64,000 nt of DNA from Helicobacter pylori. Lineage in GTDB: Bacteria; Campylobacterota; Campylobacteria; Campylobacterales; Helicobacteraceae. Location: NCBI RefSeq assembly GCF_900120335.1, contig NZ_LT635477.1, positions 310,001 through 374,000 on the forward strand. Direction: 5' to 3'. Positions 30,128 to 38,563 of the stretch are shown here, in pieces (the stretch's first letter is position 1; each line of letters starts with the position of its first letter). Below the pieces are notes generated by a model. That model did not search any database and was not told where the DNA came from. It saw only the letters and a program-made list of their open reading frames with translations. The position numbers were made by a program, and so were the translations under genes.

Positions 30128-30905
30128 TCAGGGTTAAATCGTTTGGCGATAGTGGGTAATTCCAATTTAAAGGCGTTTTTTTGGATACGGCTTATGATGT
30201 TTTTCACTAAAATTTCATCATAGCCTAATTGAATGAGCGTTTCTAAATGGATGGGCTTTGTTTGGAATAACGCTTCAATATCTTTTAATAAAGGATCGAT
30301 CACGCTATAAGGATAGCCTAAATCCTTTTCATCGCTTTGCCCCACAAATAAATCCGCGCTAGGGGCTTATCTAAAATCTTTTTAGGGATATTCAAATGGC
30401 AAGCGAGTTCATAAATTTCGGTTTTAAATAATTCCCCAATCGGGTTAATCGCGCACGCCAAATCCCCAAATAAAGTGCCATAGCCTAGCATTCTTTCGCT
30501 TTTATTGCTCGTGCCAATGACTAAAGAATCGCTTTTTAAAGAATAATCGTATAAAAAAGCCATGCGTAATCGTGAGCAAAAATTCCCCTTTCTAGTAAGG
30601 CTCGCGTCTTTAAAATGAGAGCCAAAGATGGCATCATAGGGTGCGATAGAATATTCTGTATAAGGGATAGAAAATGTTTCGCACAAATTTAGGGCGTCTG
30701 TTTTACTTTCTGGCATGGAAACTGAAGAGGGCATTAAAAGGGCATGGGCGTTTTCTTTAAAAACCTTTTGGCACAGCACCCCAACGACCGCGCTATCTAG
30801 CCCCCCACTCAGCCCATAAACGACTTTTTTAAAGCCTTTTTTTTGAACTTCTTTTTCTAAAAAATCGCATAAATAAACGATGAGTTTTTGGTAATCTTTT
30901 TGCAT
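30124..30905 (-). CDS. nadE: NH3-dependent NAD+ synthetase NadE, frameshifted in this sequence
   Basis: Amidates deamido-NAD to NAD; the only NAD synthetase expected in H. pylori. The first part (start 30905) contains the P-loop [13 protein letters not shown] and [19 protein letters not shown], and runs into [11 protein letters not shown] and a premature stop at 30318. The rest continues one frame away ([26 protein letters not shown] to FNPE) until 30124. Reading the four G at 30361-30364 as five restores [19 protein letters not shown]. It is either a sequencing error or a true loss of the C-terminal third. Confidence 0.85.
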
Positions 30906-30962
30906 GCTTTAAATTATAATAGAAAAAACGCACCGTTTAAGTGAAAAATTAGATTTTCTTGC

Positions 30963-30968
30963 TATAAT
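30963..30968 (+). promoter_or_regulatory. -10 box (TATAAT) for tRNA-Arg
   Basis: TATAAT lies 22 bp before the first base of the tRNA, placing a transcription start about 10-15 bases upstream of the mature 5' end. It lies in the divergent region between nadE and the tRNA. Confidence 0.55.
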
Positions 30969-30989
30969 CATCGTTTCACTTCTTTAAAA

Positions 30990-31066
30990 GTGCTCGTAGC
31001 TCAGCTGAATAGAGCAACAGGTTGCGGTCCTGTAGGTCGGGGGTTTGAATCCCTCCGAGCACACCA
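30990..31066 (+). tRNA. tRNA-Arg, anticodon GCG
   Basis: A full cloverleaf folds by eye. The acceptor stem GTGCTCG pairs with CGAGCAC. The D arm is GCTC/GAGC, the anticodon stem ACAGG/CCTGT with loop TTGCGGT (anticodon GCG, reading CGC), and the T arm GGGGG/CCCTC (with one G-T pair) with loop TTTGAAT. The CCA end is encoded (31064-31066). A TATAAT box lies 22 bp upstream. Confidence 0.95.
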
Positions 31067-31153
31067 TTTCTTAATATTCTGTATGTTTTTAAACATTATC
31101 GCTCCCATTATGGTAAAATAAATACTTGCTTAAACACGCTAGGAGATTTGATT

Positions 31154-32146
31154 TTGGCATTACCCGTTTATTATGATAAAGACATTGATTTAGGCGTTAT
31201 CCAATCCTTACAAGTGGGCATTATTGGTTATGGCGCTCAAGGAGAAGCCCAAGCACTCAATTTGAGGGACTCTAAAGTAAAGGTGCATATTGGCTTGTAT
31301 CAAGGGAGTTTGAGCGTTTCAAAAGCAAAAAAAGAGGGCTTTGAGGTGCTAGGAGTCAAGGAATTAGTCCAACAATCTGACGTGATCATGGCGTTACTTC
31401 CGGATGAATTGCATAAGGAAGTGCTAGAAAAAGAAGTGATCCCTTTTTTAAAAGAGGGGCAGATTGTGGGCTTTGCTCATGGTTTTAGCGTGCATTTCAA
31501 TCAAGTCATTCTTCCAAAAGGCGTGGGCGCGATTTTAGTCGCACCAAAAGGGCCAGGGAGCGCTTTAAGAGAAGAATACCTTAAAAATAGGGGCTTATAC
31601 CATCTAATCGCCATAGAGCAAGAAAGCTCAAAAAATAACGCTAAAGCCGTGGCTTTAAGTTACGCCAAAGCGATGGGTGGGGGGAGAATGGGGGTTTTAG
31701 AAACGAGTTTTAAAGAAGAATGCGAGAGCGATTTATTCGGCGAGCAAGCGGTCTTGTGCGGGGGGTTAGAAGCGATTGTAAGAATGGGGTTTGAAACTTT
31801 ACTTAAGGCAGGATACCCTGAAGAATTAGCCTATTTTGAATGCGTGCATGAAGTGAAATTAGTGGCGGATTTATTGCATTATAAGGGGGTAGAGGGTTTA
31901 AGAAAACACATTTCTAACACCGCTGAATTTGGGGCGATTAAAGCTAGAGAGCCTATGGGAAATCTGTTAGAAAAACGCATGCAAAAAATCTTAAAAAAGA
32001 TTCAAAACGGCGCATTCGCTAAGGATTTTTTACTGGAAAAGAGCTTGAATTACCCCAGGTTAAACACAGAGAGGAAAGCCCTTAAAGAGACTAAAATAGA
32101 ACAAATTGGGGAAATTTTACGCACCCCATTCAATCATAAAAAATAA
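31154..32146 (+). CDS. ilvC: Ketol-acid reductoisomerase
   Basis: An NADPH-dependent enzyme of branched-chain amino acid synthesis. 330 residues from TTG at 31154, with AGGAG 8 bp upstream (an in-frame TTG at 31148 is too close to it). The nucleotide site is [16 protein letters not shown]. Class I KARI motifs follow: [33 protein letters not shown], the metal-binding E/D residues, and [13 protein letters not shown]. pylori needs external branched-chain amino acids and lacks most of the pathway, so this isolated enzyme is of interest. Confidence 0.95.
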   Translation: MALPVYYDKDIDLGVIQSLQVGIIGYGAQGEAQALNLRDSKVKVHIGLYQGSLSVSKAKKEGFEVLGVKELVQQSDVIMALLPDELHKEVLEKEVIPFLKEGQIVGFAHGFSVHFNQVILPKGVGAILVAPKGPGSALREEYLKNRGLYHLIAIEQESSKNNAKAVALSYAKAMGGGRMGVLETSFKEECESDLFGEQAVLCGGLEAIVRMGFETLLKAGYPEELAYFECVHEVKLVADLLHYKGVEGLRKHISNTAEFGAIKAREPMGNLLEKRMQKILKKIQNGAFAKDFLLEKSLNYPRLNTERKALKETKIEQIGEILRTPFNHKK

Positions 32147-32170
32147 ATCATTAAAATAAAAGGAATAAAT

Positions 32171-32977
32171 ATGGCAATAGTAGTTACTATCACTTCAGGT
32201 AAGGGGGGCGTGGGTAAAAGCACCACCACGGCTAATTTAGCGATTGGCTTGGCTGAGAGCGGTAAAAAAGTCGTAGCGGTTGATTTTGACATAGGCCTTA
32301 GGAACTTGGATATGATTTTAGGCTTAGAAAATCGCATTGTTTATGATGTGGTGGATGTGATGGAAAAAAATTGCAACCTTTCGCAGGCTTTGATCACGGA
32401 TAAAAAGACTAAAAACCTTTCTTTTTTAGCGGCCTCACAAAGTAAGGATAAAAATATTTTAGATAAGGAAAAAGTAGCGATTTTAATCAACGCTTTAAGG
32501 GTGGATTTTGACTATATTTTGATTGACTCACCGGCTGGGATTGAAAGCGGTTTTGAGCATGCGATTTTGCATGCGGACATGGCGTTAGTGGTGGTAACGC
32601 CGGAAGTGAGTTCCTTAAGGGATAGCGACAGAGTGATTGGCATTATTGACGCGAAGTCTAATCGGGCCAAAAGGGGCGAAGAAGTGCATAAGCATTTGAT
32701 AATCAATCGCTTAAAACCTGAATTAGTGGCAAATGGCGAGATGATTTCTATAGAAGAAGTGCTTAAGATCTTATGCTTGCCTTTAATTGGGATCATTCCT
32801 GAAGACAGCCATATTATTTCAGCGACCAACAAGGGCGAGCCGGTGATTCGCACGGACTGCGAGAGCGCGAAGGCTTACCAACGCATCACTAGAAGGATTT
32901 TAGGCGAGGAAGTGGAATACGTGGAATTTAAGGCTAAAAGAGGCTTTTTTAGCGCGTTAAAAGGGATATTTTCATGA
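32171..32977 (+). CDS. minD: Septum site-determining ATPase MinD
   Basis: Membrane-associated ATPase that, with MinC, blocks division at the poles. 268 residues. The deviant Walker A is [10 protein letters not shown] at residues 9-18; [28 protein letters not shown] and the C-terminal amphipathic membrane helix ([12 protein letters not shown]) are present. A 4-base overlap couples it to minE. minC lies elsewhere in this genome family. Confidence 0.97.
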   Translation: MAIVVTITSGKGGVGKSTTTANLAIGLAESGKKVVAVDFDIGLRNLDMILGLENRIVYDVVDVMEKNCNLSQALITDKKTKNLSFLAASQSKDKNILDKEKVAILINALRVDFDYILIDSPAGIESGFEHAILHADMALVVVTPEVSSLRDSDRVIGIIDAKSNRAKRGEEVHKHLIINRLKPELVANGEMISIEEVLKILCLPLIGIIPEDSHIISATNKGEPVIRTDCESAKAYQRITRRILGEEVEYVEFKAKRGFFSALKGIFS

Positions 32978-33207
32978 GTTTGTTTGATTTTTTTAAAAAC
33001 AAAGGGAGCGCGGCTACCGCAACAAACCGATTGAAATTGATTTTAGCCAAAGAGCGCACCTTAAATTTACCCTACATGGAAGAAATGCGTAAAGAAATCA
33101 TTGCCGTTATCCAAAAATACACTAAATCTTCAGACATCCATTTCAAAACCCTTGATAGCAACCAGAGCGTGGAAACGATTGAAGTGGAGATTATACTGCC
33201 TAAATAG
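32974..33207 (+). CDS. minE: Cell division topological specificity factor MinE
   Basis: Stimulates MinD ATPase and confines the division block to the poles. 77 residues, with an N-terminal membrane-targeting segment ([11 protein letters not shown]) and the anti-MinCD region [31 protein letters not shown]. It overlaps minD by 4 bases and lies 6 bp before dprA. Confidence 0.93.
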   Translation: MSLFDFFKNKGSAATATNRLKLILAKERTLNLPYMEEMRKEIIAVIQKYTKSSDIHFKTLDSNQSVETIEVEIILPK

Positions 33208-33213
33208 TTTAAA

Positions 33214-34014
33214 ATGAAAAGCCATTTCCAATACAGTGCGCTAGAAAATATCCCTAAAGCCTTTGACATTCTCAAAGACCCCCCTAAAAAACTCTATTGT
33301 GTGGGCGATACCAAGCTTTTAGAAGCGCCTTTAAAAGTGGCTATCATAGGCACAAGAAGACCCACCCCTTATAGCAAGCAACACACGATCACTCTAGCCA
33401 GAGAGCTTGCTAAAAATGGCGCGGTTATTGTGAGCGGGGGAGCGTTAGGCGTGGATATTATCGCTCAAGAAAACGCCTTGCCAAAAACGATCATGCTTTC
33501 GCCTTGCAGTTTGGATTTCATCTATCCTACGAACAATCATAAAGTGATCCAAGAAATCGCGCAAAACGGCCTGATTTTAAGCGAATATGAAAAAGACTTC
33601 ATGCCCGTTAAAGGCTCTTTTTTAGCGAGAAACCGCCTAGTGATCGCTTTAAGCGATGCGGTGATTATCCCCCAAGCGGATTTAAAAAGCGGCTCTATGA
33701 GCAGCGCGAGATTAGCCCAAAAATACCAAAAACCCTTGTTTGTTTTACCCCAACGCTTGAACGAGAGCGACGGCACTAATGAGCTTTTAGAAAAAGGGCA
33801 GGCTCAAGGGATATTTAATATTCAAAATTTTATAAACACCCTTTTAAAAGACCACCATTTAAAAGAAATGCCTGAAATGAAAGATGAATTTTTAGAATAT
33901 TGTGCGAAAAACCCTAGCTATGAAGAGGCGTATCTCAAATTTGGGGATAAGCTTTTAGAATACGAGCTGTTGGGTAAGATTAAGCGTATCAATCATCTCG
34001 TGGTGTTAGCATGA
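33214..34014 (+). CDS. dprA: DNA processing protein DprA
   Basis: Binds incoming single-stranded DNA and loads RecA during natural transformation. 266 residues. The Rossmann-like core has VAIIGTRRPTPYSKQHTITLARELAKNGAVIVSGGALGVD, the GTRxxxxYG and SGGAxGID family motifs, then SLARNRLVIALSDAVIIPQADLKSGSMSSA. The short C-terminal part (about 210-266) matches the DML1-like winged helix of H. pylori DprA. The ATG lies 6 bp after the minE stop, and the gene overlaps ruvX by 4 bases. Confidence 0.95.
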   Translation: MKSHFQYSALENIPKAFDILKDPPKKLYCVGDTKLLEAPLKVAIIGTRRPTPYSKQHTITLARELAKNGAVIVSGGALGVDIIAQENALPKTIMLSPCSLDFIYPTNNHKVIQEIAQNGLILSEYEKDFMPVKGSFLARNRLVIALSDAVIIPQADLKSGSMSSARLAQKYQKPLFVLPQRLNESDGTNELLEKGQAQGIFNIQNFINTLLKDHHLKEMPEMKDEFLEYCAKNPSYEEAYLKFGDKLLEYELLGKIKRINHLVVLA

Positions 34015-34415
34015 TTTTGGCATGCGATGTGGGGTTAAAACGCATTGGCATCGCTGCGCTTTTAAACGGCGTTATCTTGCCTTTAGAAGCGATTTTACGC
34101 CACAACAGGAATCAGGCCTCTAGGGATTTGAGCGATTTATTGAGGGAAAAAAATGTTCAGGTGCTGGTGGTGGGCAAGCCCAATGAAAGCTATGCGGACA
34201 CCCACGCCCGCATTGAGCATTTTATCAAGCTTGTAGATTTTAAGGGCGAAATCGTTTTTATCAATGAAGATAATTCTAGCGTAGAAGCTTATGACAATTT
34301 AGAGCATTTGGGTAGGAAAAACAAGCGGCTCGCTACCAAAGACGGCCGGTTAGACTCTTTGAGCGCTTGTAGGATTTTAGAGCGCTATTGCCAGCAGGTT
34401 TTAAAAAAGCGCTAG
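34011..34415 (+). CDS. ruvX: Putative Holliday junction resolvase RuvX/YqgF
   Basis: An RNase H-fold nuclease of the YqgF family, also implicated in pre-16S rRNA processing. 134 residues. ACDVGLKRIGIA carries the first catalytic aspartate, VVGKPNE the second strand, and FINEDNSSVEAYDNL the glutamate region. C-terminal KDGRLDSLSACRILERY carries the last aspartate. Coupled to dprA by a 4-base overlap; the pair is conserved in epsilonproteobacteria. The intergenic repeat copy D starts 18 bp after its stop. Confidence 0.9.
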   Translation: MILACDVGLKRIGIAALLNGVILPLEAILRHNRNQASRDLSDLLREKNVQVLVVGKPNESYADTHARIEHFIKLVDFKGEIVFINEDNSSVEAYDNLEHLGRKNKRLATKDGRLDSLSACRILERYCQQVLKKR

Positions 34416-34432
34416 GGATAAAATTCTAGTAT

Positions 34433-34530
34433 AAAAAATGCTCAAAGGTATTTTTTACAAGCGCTCTTTTTGGGTTAGGGGGATTAAACGCAAAATATTC
34501 CTATCTCCTTATAATTTTTATTGTAAAACA
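34433..34530 (+). repeat. Dispersed structured intergenic repeat, copy D
   Basis: Hairpin AAAAAATGC / GTATTTTTT (34433-34456, loop TCAAAG) followed by GGGTTAGGGGGATTAAACG, CAAAATATTCCTATCTCC and an AT tail with TTGTAAAA. Element order matches copies A and B. It begins 18 bp after the ruvX stop on the same strand, so it may act as a terminator or 3'-UTR structure for dprA-ruvX. The second stem is weaker than in copy A (G-run pairing with TCCTATCTCC). Confidence 0.55.
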
Positions 34531-34629
34531 AAACAACTAAAACCCCATTTATGAAAATTAAAAGGTTTTAGTCATCAATATTTGATTATAATAATAAAGT
34601 CTGAATTTTTTAATAAAAGGGAGAGCGTC

Positions 34630-34953
34630 ATGCTGAAAAGTTTCAAAAAAGCGATTTTTAGGGCTTTGTGTTTGTGTTGTGTGTTTATTGGGGGGGGGTT
34701 AATTGGCAGAGCCAAACCCTGAAGAGCTTTTCAATTTGGGTGTAAAGAGTAGTGAAGCGAAAGATTACATTCAAGCTAAAAAATATTTTGAAAAAGCGTG
34801 TGGTTTGAATAATGGTGGGGGGTGTGGTGCTTTAGGGGATCTATATGATGATGGAAAAGGCGTAGAAAAAACTTAACAAAAGCCGATCAATATATCTCTA
34901 AAGCCTGCAAATTAGGAGATCAAGAGGCATGTGAGGCGCTCAAAGAAAAATAA
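34630..34953 (+). pseudogene. Broken Helicobacter cysteine-rich (Hcp/Sel1-repeat) protein gene
   Basis: Signal-peptide-like start MLKSFKKAIFRALCLCCVF, a run of nine G (34690-34698), then a stop. Removing one T near 34703 gives GGGLMAEPNPEELFNLGV, which matches HcpA-type mature starts. A Sel1 repeat follows (AKKYFEKACGLNNGGGCGALGDLYDDGKGVEK) and ends early at TAA near 34876. Adding one A to the six-A run there restores NLTKADQYISKACKLGDQEACEALKEK to 34953. So two single-base lesions break a secreted Sel1-repeat protein of about 107 residues (HP0335/HP0336 family). Confidence 0.8.
34690..34698 (+). repeat. Poly-G tract (nine G) in the Hcp pseudogene signal region
   Basis: Nine consecutive G within the signal peptide coding part. 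In H. pylori such tracts often mediate phase variation by slippage. With nine G the frame stays open for only nine further codons; with eight or eleven a TAA follows at once; with ten the frame closes 15-20 codons later. Slippage alone therefore cannot restore the gene. Confidence 0.85.
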
Positions 34954-35001
34954 GGGACAAAAAACATGCGATAGCCTCACCTAGAAACTATCCCGCAAAA
35001 G

Positions 35002-35064
35002 CCCTATTTTAGGGGGTTAGAACATCGCCAAAATGCCCCTTATTCTTTTAAGAAAATATTTTAC
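35002..35064 (+). repeat. Dispersed structured intergenic repeat, partial copy C
   Basis: Contains TTTTAGGGGGTTAG, CGCCAAAATGCCCCTTATTC and CTTTTAAGAAAATATTTTAC, matching the second half of copies A and B (GGGG...CAAAATGCCCC...CCTTAAG.AAA). AGGGG pairs with CCCCT. The leading A/T-stem hairpin is missing. It lies 50 bp after the Hcp pseudogene, on the same strand. The gap from the pseudogene to the next gene at 35139 holds nothing else that I recognise. Confidence 0.5.
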
Positions 35065-35138
35065 TAGAGAGTTTTAATCTTTTTTTGGTATTCTTTTAGG
35101 GGTCATTGGTCTTAAAAACTCTTTAAAAACGGATAACC

Positions 35139-35477
35139 ATGAAAATTATGCATCAAGTCAAGGATTTTTTAGATTTTTGCAAACAAACGATCCACAAAAA
35201 TTCTAATGAAGCGTTTCAAAAAACCAAACGAGCGCTTTTTAAAGAAAAATCTCAAAAAATCAGGGAGCAAGCGGTTAAAATCGTAGAAAAACGCTTGGCA
35301 AAAGAGGGCATGCAATTGAGCGATTTTAATGAAGAAGAATTAAAAATCATGTTTGAAGCTGAAGAAAAAAGGTTGTTAGAGCAAATCCACGCTAAAGAAT
35401 TGAAAGAAAAACAAGAAAAAACCACCAAGCATTTTAAAGAAGTTTGGGAAAAGGGCGACAATGAACAAGAAAAATAG
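35139..35477 (+). CDS. Unidentified charged coiled-coil protein
   Basis: 112 residues, almost entirely helical and highly charged (KTKRALFKEKSQKIREQAVKIVEKRLAKEGMQ then FEAEEKRLLEQIHAKELKEKQEK), with no signal or membrane segment. I recognise no family. It overlaps the next gene by 17 bases in another frame, so the two are coupled and probably work together. The location between ruvX and rluA is where 26695 holds a variable block of hypothetical genes (HP0335-HP0346). Confidence 0.6.
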   Translation: MKIMHQVKDFLDFCKQTIHKNSNEAFQKTKRALFKEKSQKIREQAVKIVEKRLAKEGMQLSDFNEEELKIMFEAEEKRLLEQIHAKELKEKQEKTTKHFKEVWEKGDNEQEK

Positions 35478-36021
35478 CGTAATTTCTGGTTTGATGAATT
35501 TTTTTAGCGAAAAGAATGAGCGCTGGCTGTTAGCCCACAGGCATACGAGAGGGTTTGTGATAGTGGCGTGGCTTTTTAGGTTTAAAAGCATTGCGTTTTC
35601 TATTTTGATCACTCTGTTGGTTATTTTAGTGGATATTTGGGTGTATAGCGATGTGCGCCAGTTTTTATTGGACACTTCTAGCTCTTTTATTTGGCTTTTA
35701 ATCGCTTTACTAATCAAGTGGGGCGTGATTGTTATAAGCGCGTGCAAATGCTACCAATTCAGCCAAAAAATGTTTGCGTTAATCCAAAGAAAAAGGCAAA
35801 TCAGAGAGAATTTAAAAAACCGCTCCAATCGCAAAGACGCTAAAAATTTTGAAAAACTCTCTAGCATCGCTGAAGAAATTATTTCAAAAAAACAAGAAGA
35901 GTCCCACCACAAAGAAGATTCTAATGATGAAAACCACAAAGACAAGCTTTCTAGTATTACTGAAGAAATGATTCTCAAAAAACAAGAGGAATTGAAAGCT
36001 AGAAATAATAAGGGGAATTGA
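35461..36021 (+). CDS. Unidentified two-helix membrane protein with duplicated tail
   Basis: 186 residues. Two membrane helices (about residues 38-60, FSILITLLVILVDIWVY, and 75-95, SFIWLLIALLIKWGVIVISA) are followed by a basic, then acidic, cytoplasmic tail. The tail contains an internal duplication: KLSSIAEEIISKKQEES and KLSSITEEMILKKQEEL. Function unknown. Coupled to the coiled-coil gene upstream. Together they look like a membrane-anchored coiled-coil module, but I can offer no assignment. Confidence 0.6.
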   Translation: MNKKNSVISGLMNFFSEKNERWLLAHRHTRGFVIVAWLFRFKSIAFSILITLLVILVDIWVYSDVRQFLLDTSSSFIWLLIALLIKWGVIVISACKCYQFSQKMFALIQRKRQIRENLKNRSNRKDAKNFEKLSSIAEEIISKKQEESHHKEDSNDENHKDKLSSITEEMILKKQEELKARNNKGN

Positions 36022-36122
36022 AAAAAGGCGTATAGAAAATCTTAATCAAAACCTCCCCCAAAAGAAAATAGTCAAGAAAATAACCAATAAAAGTAATCAG
36101 GGGATAATCAATAAAGGGGGGG

Positions 36123-37004
36123 TCAATCTTTTAAAAAGGGCATGAAGCGTTTGGGCATGGGGGAAGCGATTTGATAGATCGCTCCTTTAAATTCAAATTC
36201 TAAACTAGTGGCATGGAGCATGAGGGTTGGGGCGTTATTTTCACGCTTCAATTGAAGGTATTCTCTGGCGTTTTCATCTGCCACCCCATAAAGCCCCTCG
36301 CCCACGATCCTGTGATTTATACTGCTTAAATGCAAGCGGATCTGGTGCGTGCGCCCGGTGAGCGGGGTTATTTTAAGCAAGCTTATATCCAAAAAAGGGT
36401 TATAGCTTAAAGGCTCAACAAGGGTAATTGAAGGCTTGCCTAAAGGAGAAATTTGAGATCGAATGCGCAAATCTTTTTGAATGTTTTGTGGCGTTAGAAT
36501 GGGCTTATTTATGATGATACTTTTATCCATTAACCCATGCGCTAGCGCTAAATAAGTTTTTTTCACTTTTTTTTGCATGAAAAGCGCTTTTAAATCCTTA
36601 GCGCTCTGTGAGGTTTTGCCCGCCAAAACTAACCCGCTCGTTTCATAGTCCAGTCTGTGGGCTGGGTGGGCGTTTTTGCCAAAATGAGATTGGATACAAT
36701 CTAATAAGCTTTCATGGTAAAAATAGCCTTTAGGGTGGGTATAGATTTGAGTGGGTTTGTCAAATGCGCCAAAATCCTTAGCCTCAAAAACAAGTCTTTC
36801 TTGCTTTTCATTAGGCTTGAAATAAATCAAACTAACGACCCCTTGAATCATTTGGGATTTACGCACGGCTTGTTGGTTTTGTTTTAGGCGTTGTTTGTCA
36901 AGGTGCCGTTGGGCTTCTTTTAAAGAGCATTTTAAAACATCGCGCACCAAAAACAAGGCTTTGGTGGGTTTTAAAATTTCAAATTCTTCTTCAACAAAAG
37001 GCAC
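36123..37004 (-). CDS. RluA-family 23S rRNA pseudouridine synthase (HP0347 type)
   Basis: 293 residues. The catalytic motif HRLDYETSGLVLAGKT (aspartate in HRLDxxTSG) lies near residue 137, with KTYLALAHG and LTGRTHQIRLHLSSINHRIVGEGLYG further on, all typical of RluA/RluC/RluD enzymes. Which rRNA or tRNA site is modified cannot be told from the sequence. An N-terminal S4-like segment may be present (FEILKPTKALFLVRDVLKCSLKEAQRHLDKQRL). It shares its first base with the last base of recJ. Confidence 0.88.
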   Translation of the reverse strand: MPFVEEEFEILKPTKALFLVRDVLKCSLKEAQRHLDKQRLKQNQQAVRKSQMIQGVVSLIYFKPNEKQERLVFEAKDFGAFDKPTQIYTHPKGYFYHESLLDCIQSHFGKNAHPAHRLDYETSGLVLAGKTSQSAKDLKALFMQKKVKKTYLALAHGLMDKSIIINKPILTPQNIQKDLRIRSQISPLGKPSITLVEPLSYNPFLDISLLKITPLTGRTHQIRLHLSSINHRIVGEGLYGVADENAREYLQLKRENNAPTLMLHATSLEFEFKGAIYQIASPMPKRFMPFLKD

Positions 37005-38554
37005 TACAACAAACTTTTAACAAACATTTTAGGCTCATTAGAACACTCATCTAATTCCACGCTAAAAAGCACGCTCACCCTTTCGCCCGCTTTCAAAAAC
37101 CGCTCAGCGCTAAAATAAATAGCCTCTTTGACGCATTCTTTATCCTTAAAACGCAAAACCTGGTGGCTTTCTTTAATGATTCTTTCTTCTATGACTTCTA
37201 AATTTTTTGCTTGGAATAAGGGTTCAGGGTTTTCTTGTCCATAAGGTTCGCCCATCTCTATAATCTCTAAAAGCTCTCTGTCAATGTCTTTTAGATTGAG
37301 CGTTAAAGGGGGTTCTTTTTCATAAAAAGGCAAGACTTTAAAATCAAAATTTTCTAAAGTTTCAAAGAGCGAGACGATATTGTTTTTTCCAACGCTCAAC
37401 CCGCACGCTTGCCTATGCCCCCCATAGCCGAGCAGTAAAGAAGAAACCCCATTCAAAGCGTCAATCAAGTCAATATTTGGAGAGCTGCGAGCGCTCCCTT
37501 TATACACCCCTTCTTTAAAGGTAAAAACCAGGCTTGGCTTTTGGGTGGCTTCCACTAATTTTGAAGCCACGATCCCAAGCACGCCTTCATGCCAATTATC
37601 CTTAAAAGCGACGATGATTTTTTCTCCAACCATCGCATGCTTAAAGGCTTCTTCAAAAACCTGCTGTTGGATCATTTTGCGCTTCAAATTGCATGCTTTC
37701 AAGCGTTCATACAAAGAACAACCATCTTGAAAATTATTCGCGCTTAAAAAATCTAAAGCCATTTTAGCGTCTTGCATGCGCCCTGCGGAGTTGATTAAAG
37801 GGGCGATATTAAAAGAAATATCGCTCGCTTTTAAAGAGCGTTTTCTAAAAACTTCTCTTTGGCGTAAAAACCCCATCGCCCCTAAGGATTCTTTTTGCAA
37901 AAAATACAAGGCTTTAGAAACTAAAAAGCGGTTAAAAAAAGTCAAAGGCATCATATCAGCAATAGTCGCCACGCCCGCTAAACACAACAATTCACTAGAA
38001 TGGCTTTTTTCTTTTCCTAAAAGTTGGTGGATTCCATAGCACAAATAAAACGCCACCAACGCCCCGCACACTTCCTTTTGGATAAAATCACAATCCGGTC
38101 GCTTGGGGTTGATTACCGCATAAGCGTCTGGAATTTTATCATGGTGTAAGCAATGGTGATCGGTGATGATTAGGGTGTAATTTTTTTCCTTGCAAAATTG
38201 AGCGGCCTCAAAGGCGTTGATCCCGTTATCCACCGTGATGATTAAAGGGGCGTGGTGTTTTTCTAAAAATTTTTTAGAAATCCCATAGCCATCCATGAAG
38301 CGATTAGGGATTGCAATGCGGACATGCTTGTAATTCAGACTTTCAAAGAATTTTGCCATGATAGCAGAGCTAATCACGCCGTCAGCGTCATAATCGCCCA
38401 CCACTAAAATTTCTGTGTTTGCGCGCATGGCTTCTATGATTTTGAGCGCGGCTTTTTTCAAGTCTTTAAATAAAAAGGGGCTAGGAAACCCTTTTTCATT
38501 ATAGGCGATAGAAGCCACTCGCTCTTTGATTTGAGCTTTAAGCTTTTGTTTCAT
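37004..38554 (-). CDS. recJ: Single-strand-specific 5'-3' exonuclease RecJ
   Basis: A DHH-family exonuclease in recombination and mismatch repair. 516 residues. Motif I VVGDYDADGVISSAIM, the ITVDNGINAFEAAQ region, DHH motif ITDHHCLHHDKIP, and the DHHA1 region with GVLGIVASKLVEATQKPSLVF and LLGYGGHRQACGLSV are all present. The C-terminus resembles the OB-fold region. It forms a unit with the pseudouridine synthase downstream and pyrG upstream (9 bp apart). Confidence 0.94.
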   Translation of the reverse strand: MKQKLKAQIKERVASIAYNEKGFPSPFLFKDLKKAALKIIEAMRANTEILVVGDYDADGVISSAIMAKFFESLNYKHVRIAIPNRFMDGYGISKKFLEKHHAPLIITVDNGINAFEAAQFCKEKNYTLIITDHHCLHHDKIPDAYAVINPKRPDCDFIQKEVCGALVAFYLCYGIHQLLGKEKSHSSELLCLAGVATIADMMPLTFFNRFLVSKALYFLQKESLGAMGFLRQREVFRKRSLKASDISFNIAPLINSAGRMQDAKMALDFLSANNFQDGCSLYERLKACNLKRKMIQQQVFEEAFKHAMVGEKIIVAFKDNWHEGVLGIVASKLVEATQKPSLVFTFKEGVYKGSARSSPNIDLIDALNGVSSLLLGYGGHRQACGLSVGKNNIVSLFETLENFDFKVLPFYEKEPPLTLNLKDIDRELLEIIEMGEPYGQENPEPLFQAKNLEVIEERIIKESHQVLRFKDKECVKEAIYFSAERFLKAGERVSVLFSVELDECSNEPKMFVKSLL

Positions 38555-38563
38555 TCTTTTAGA

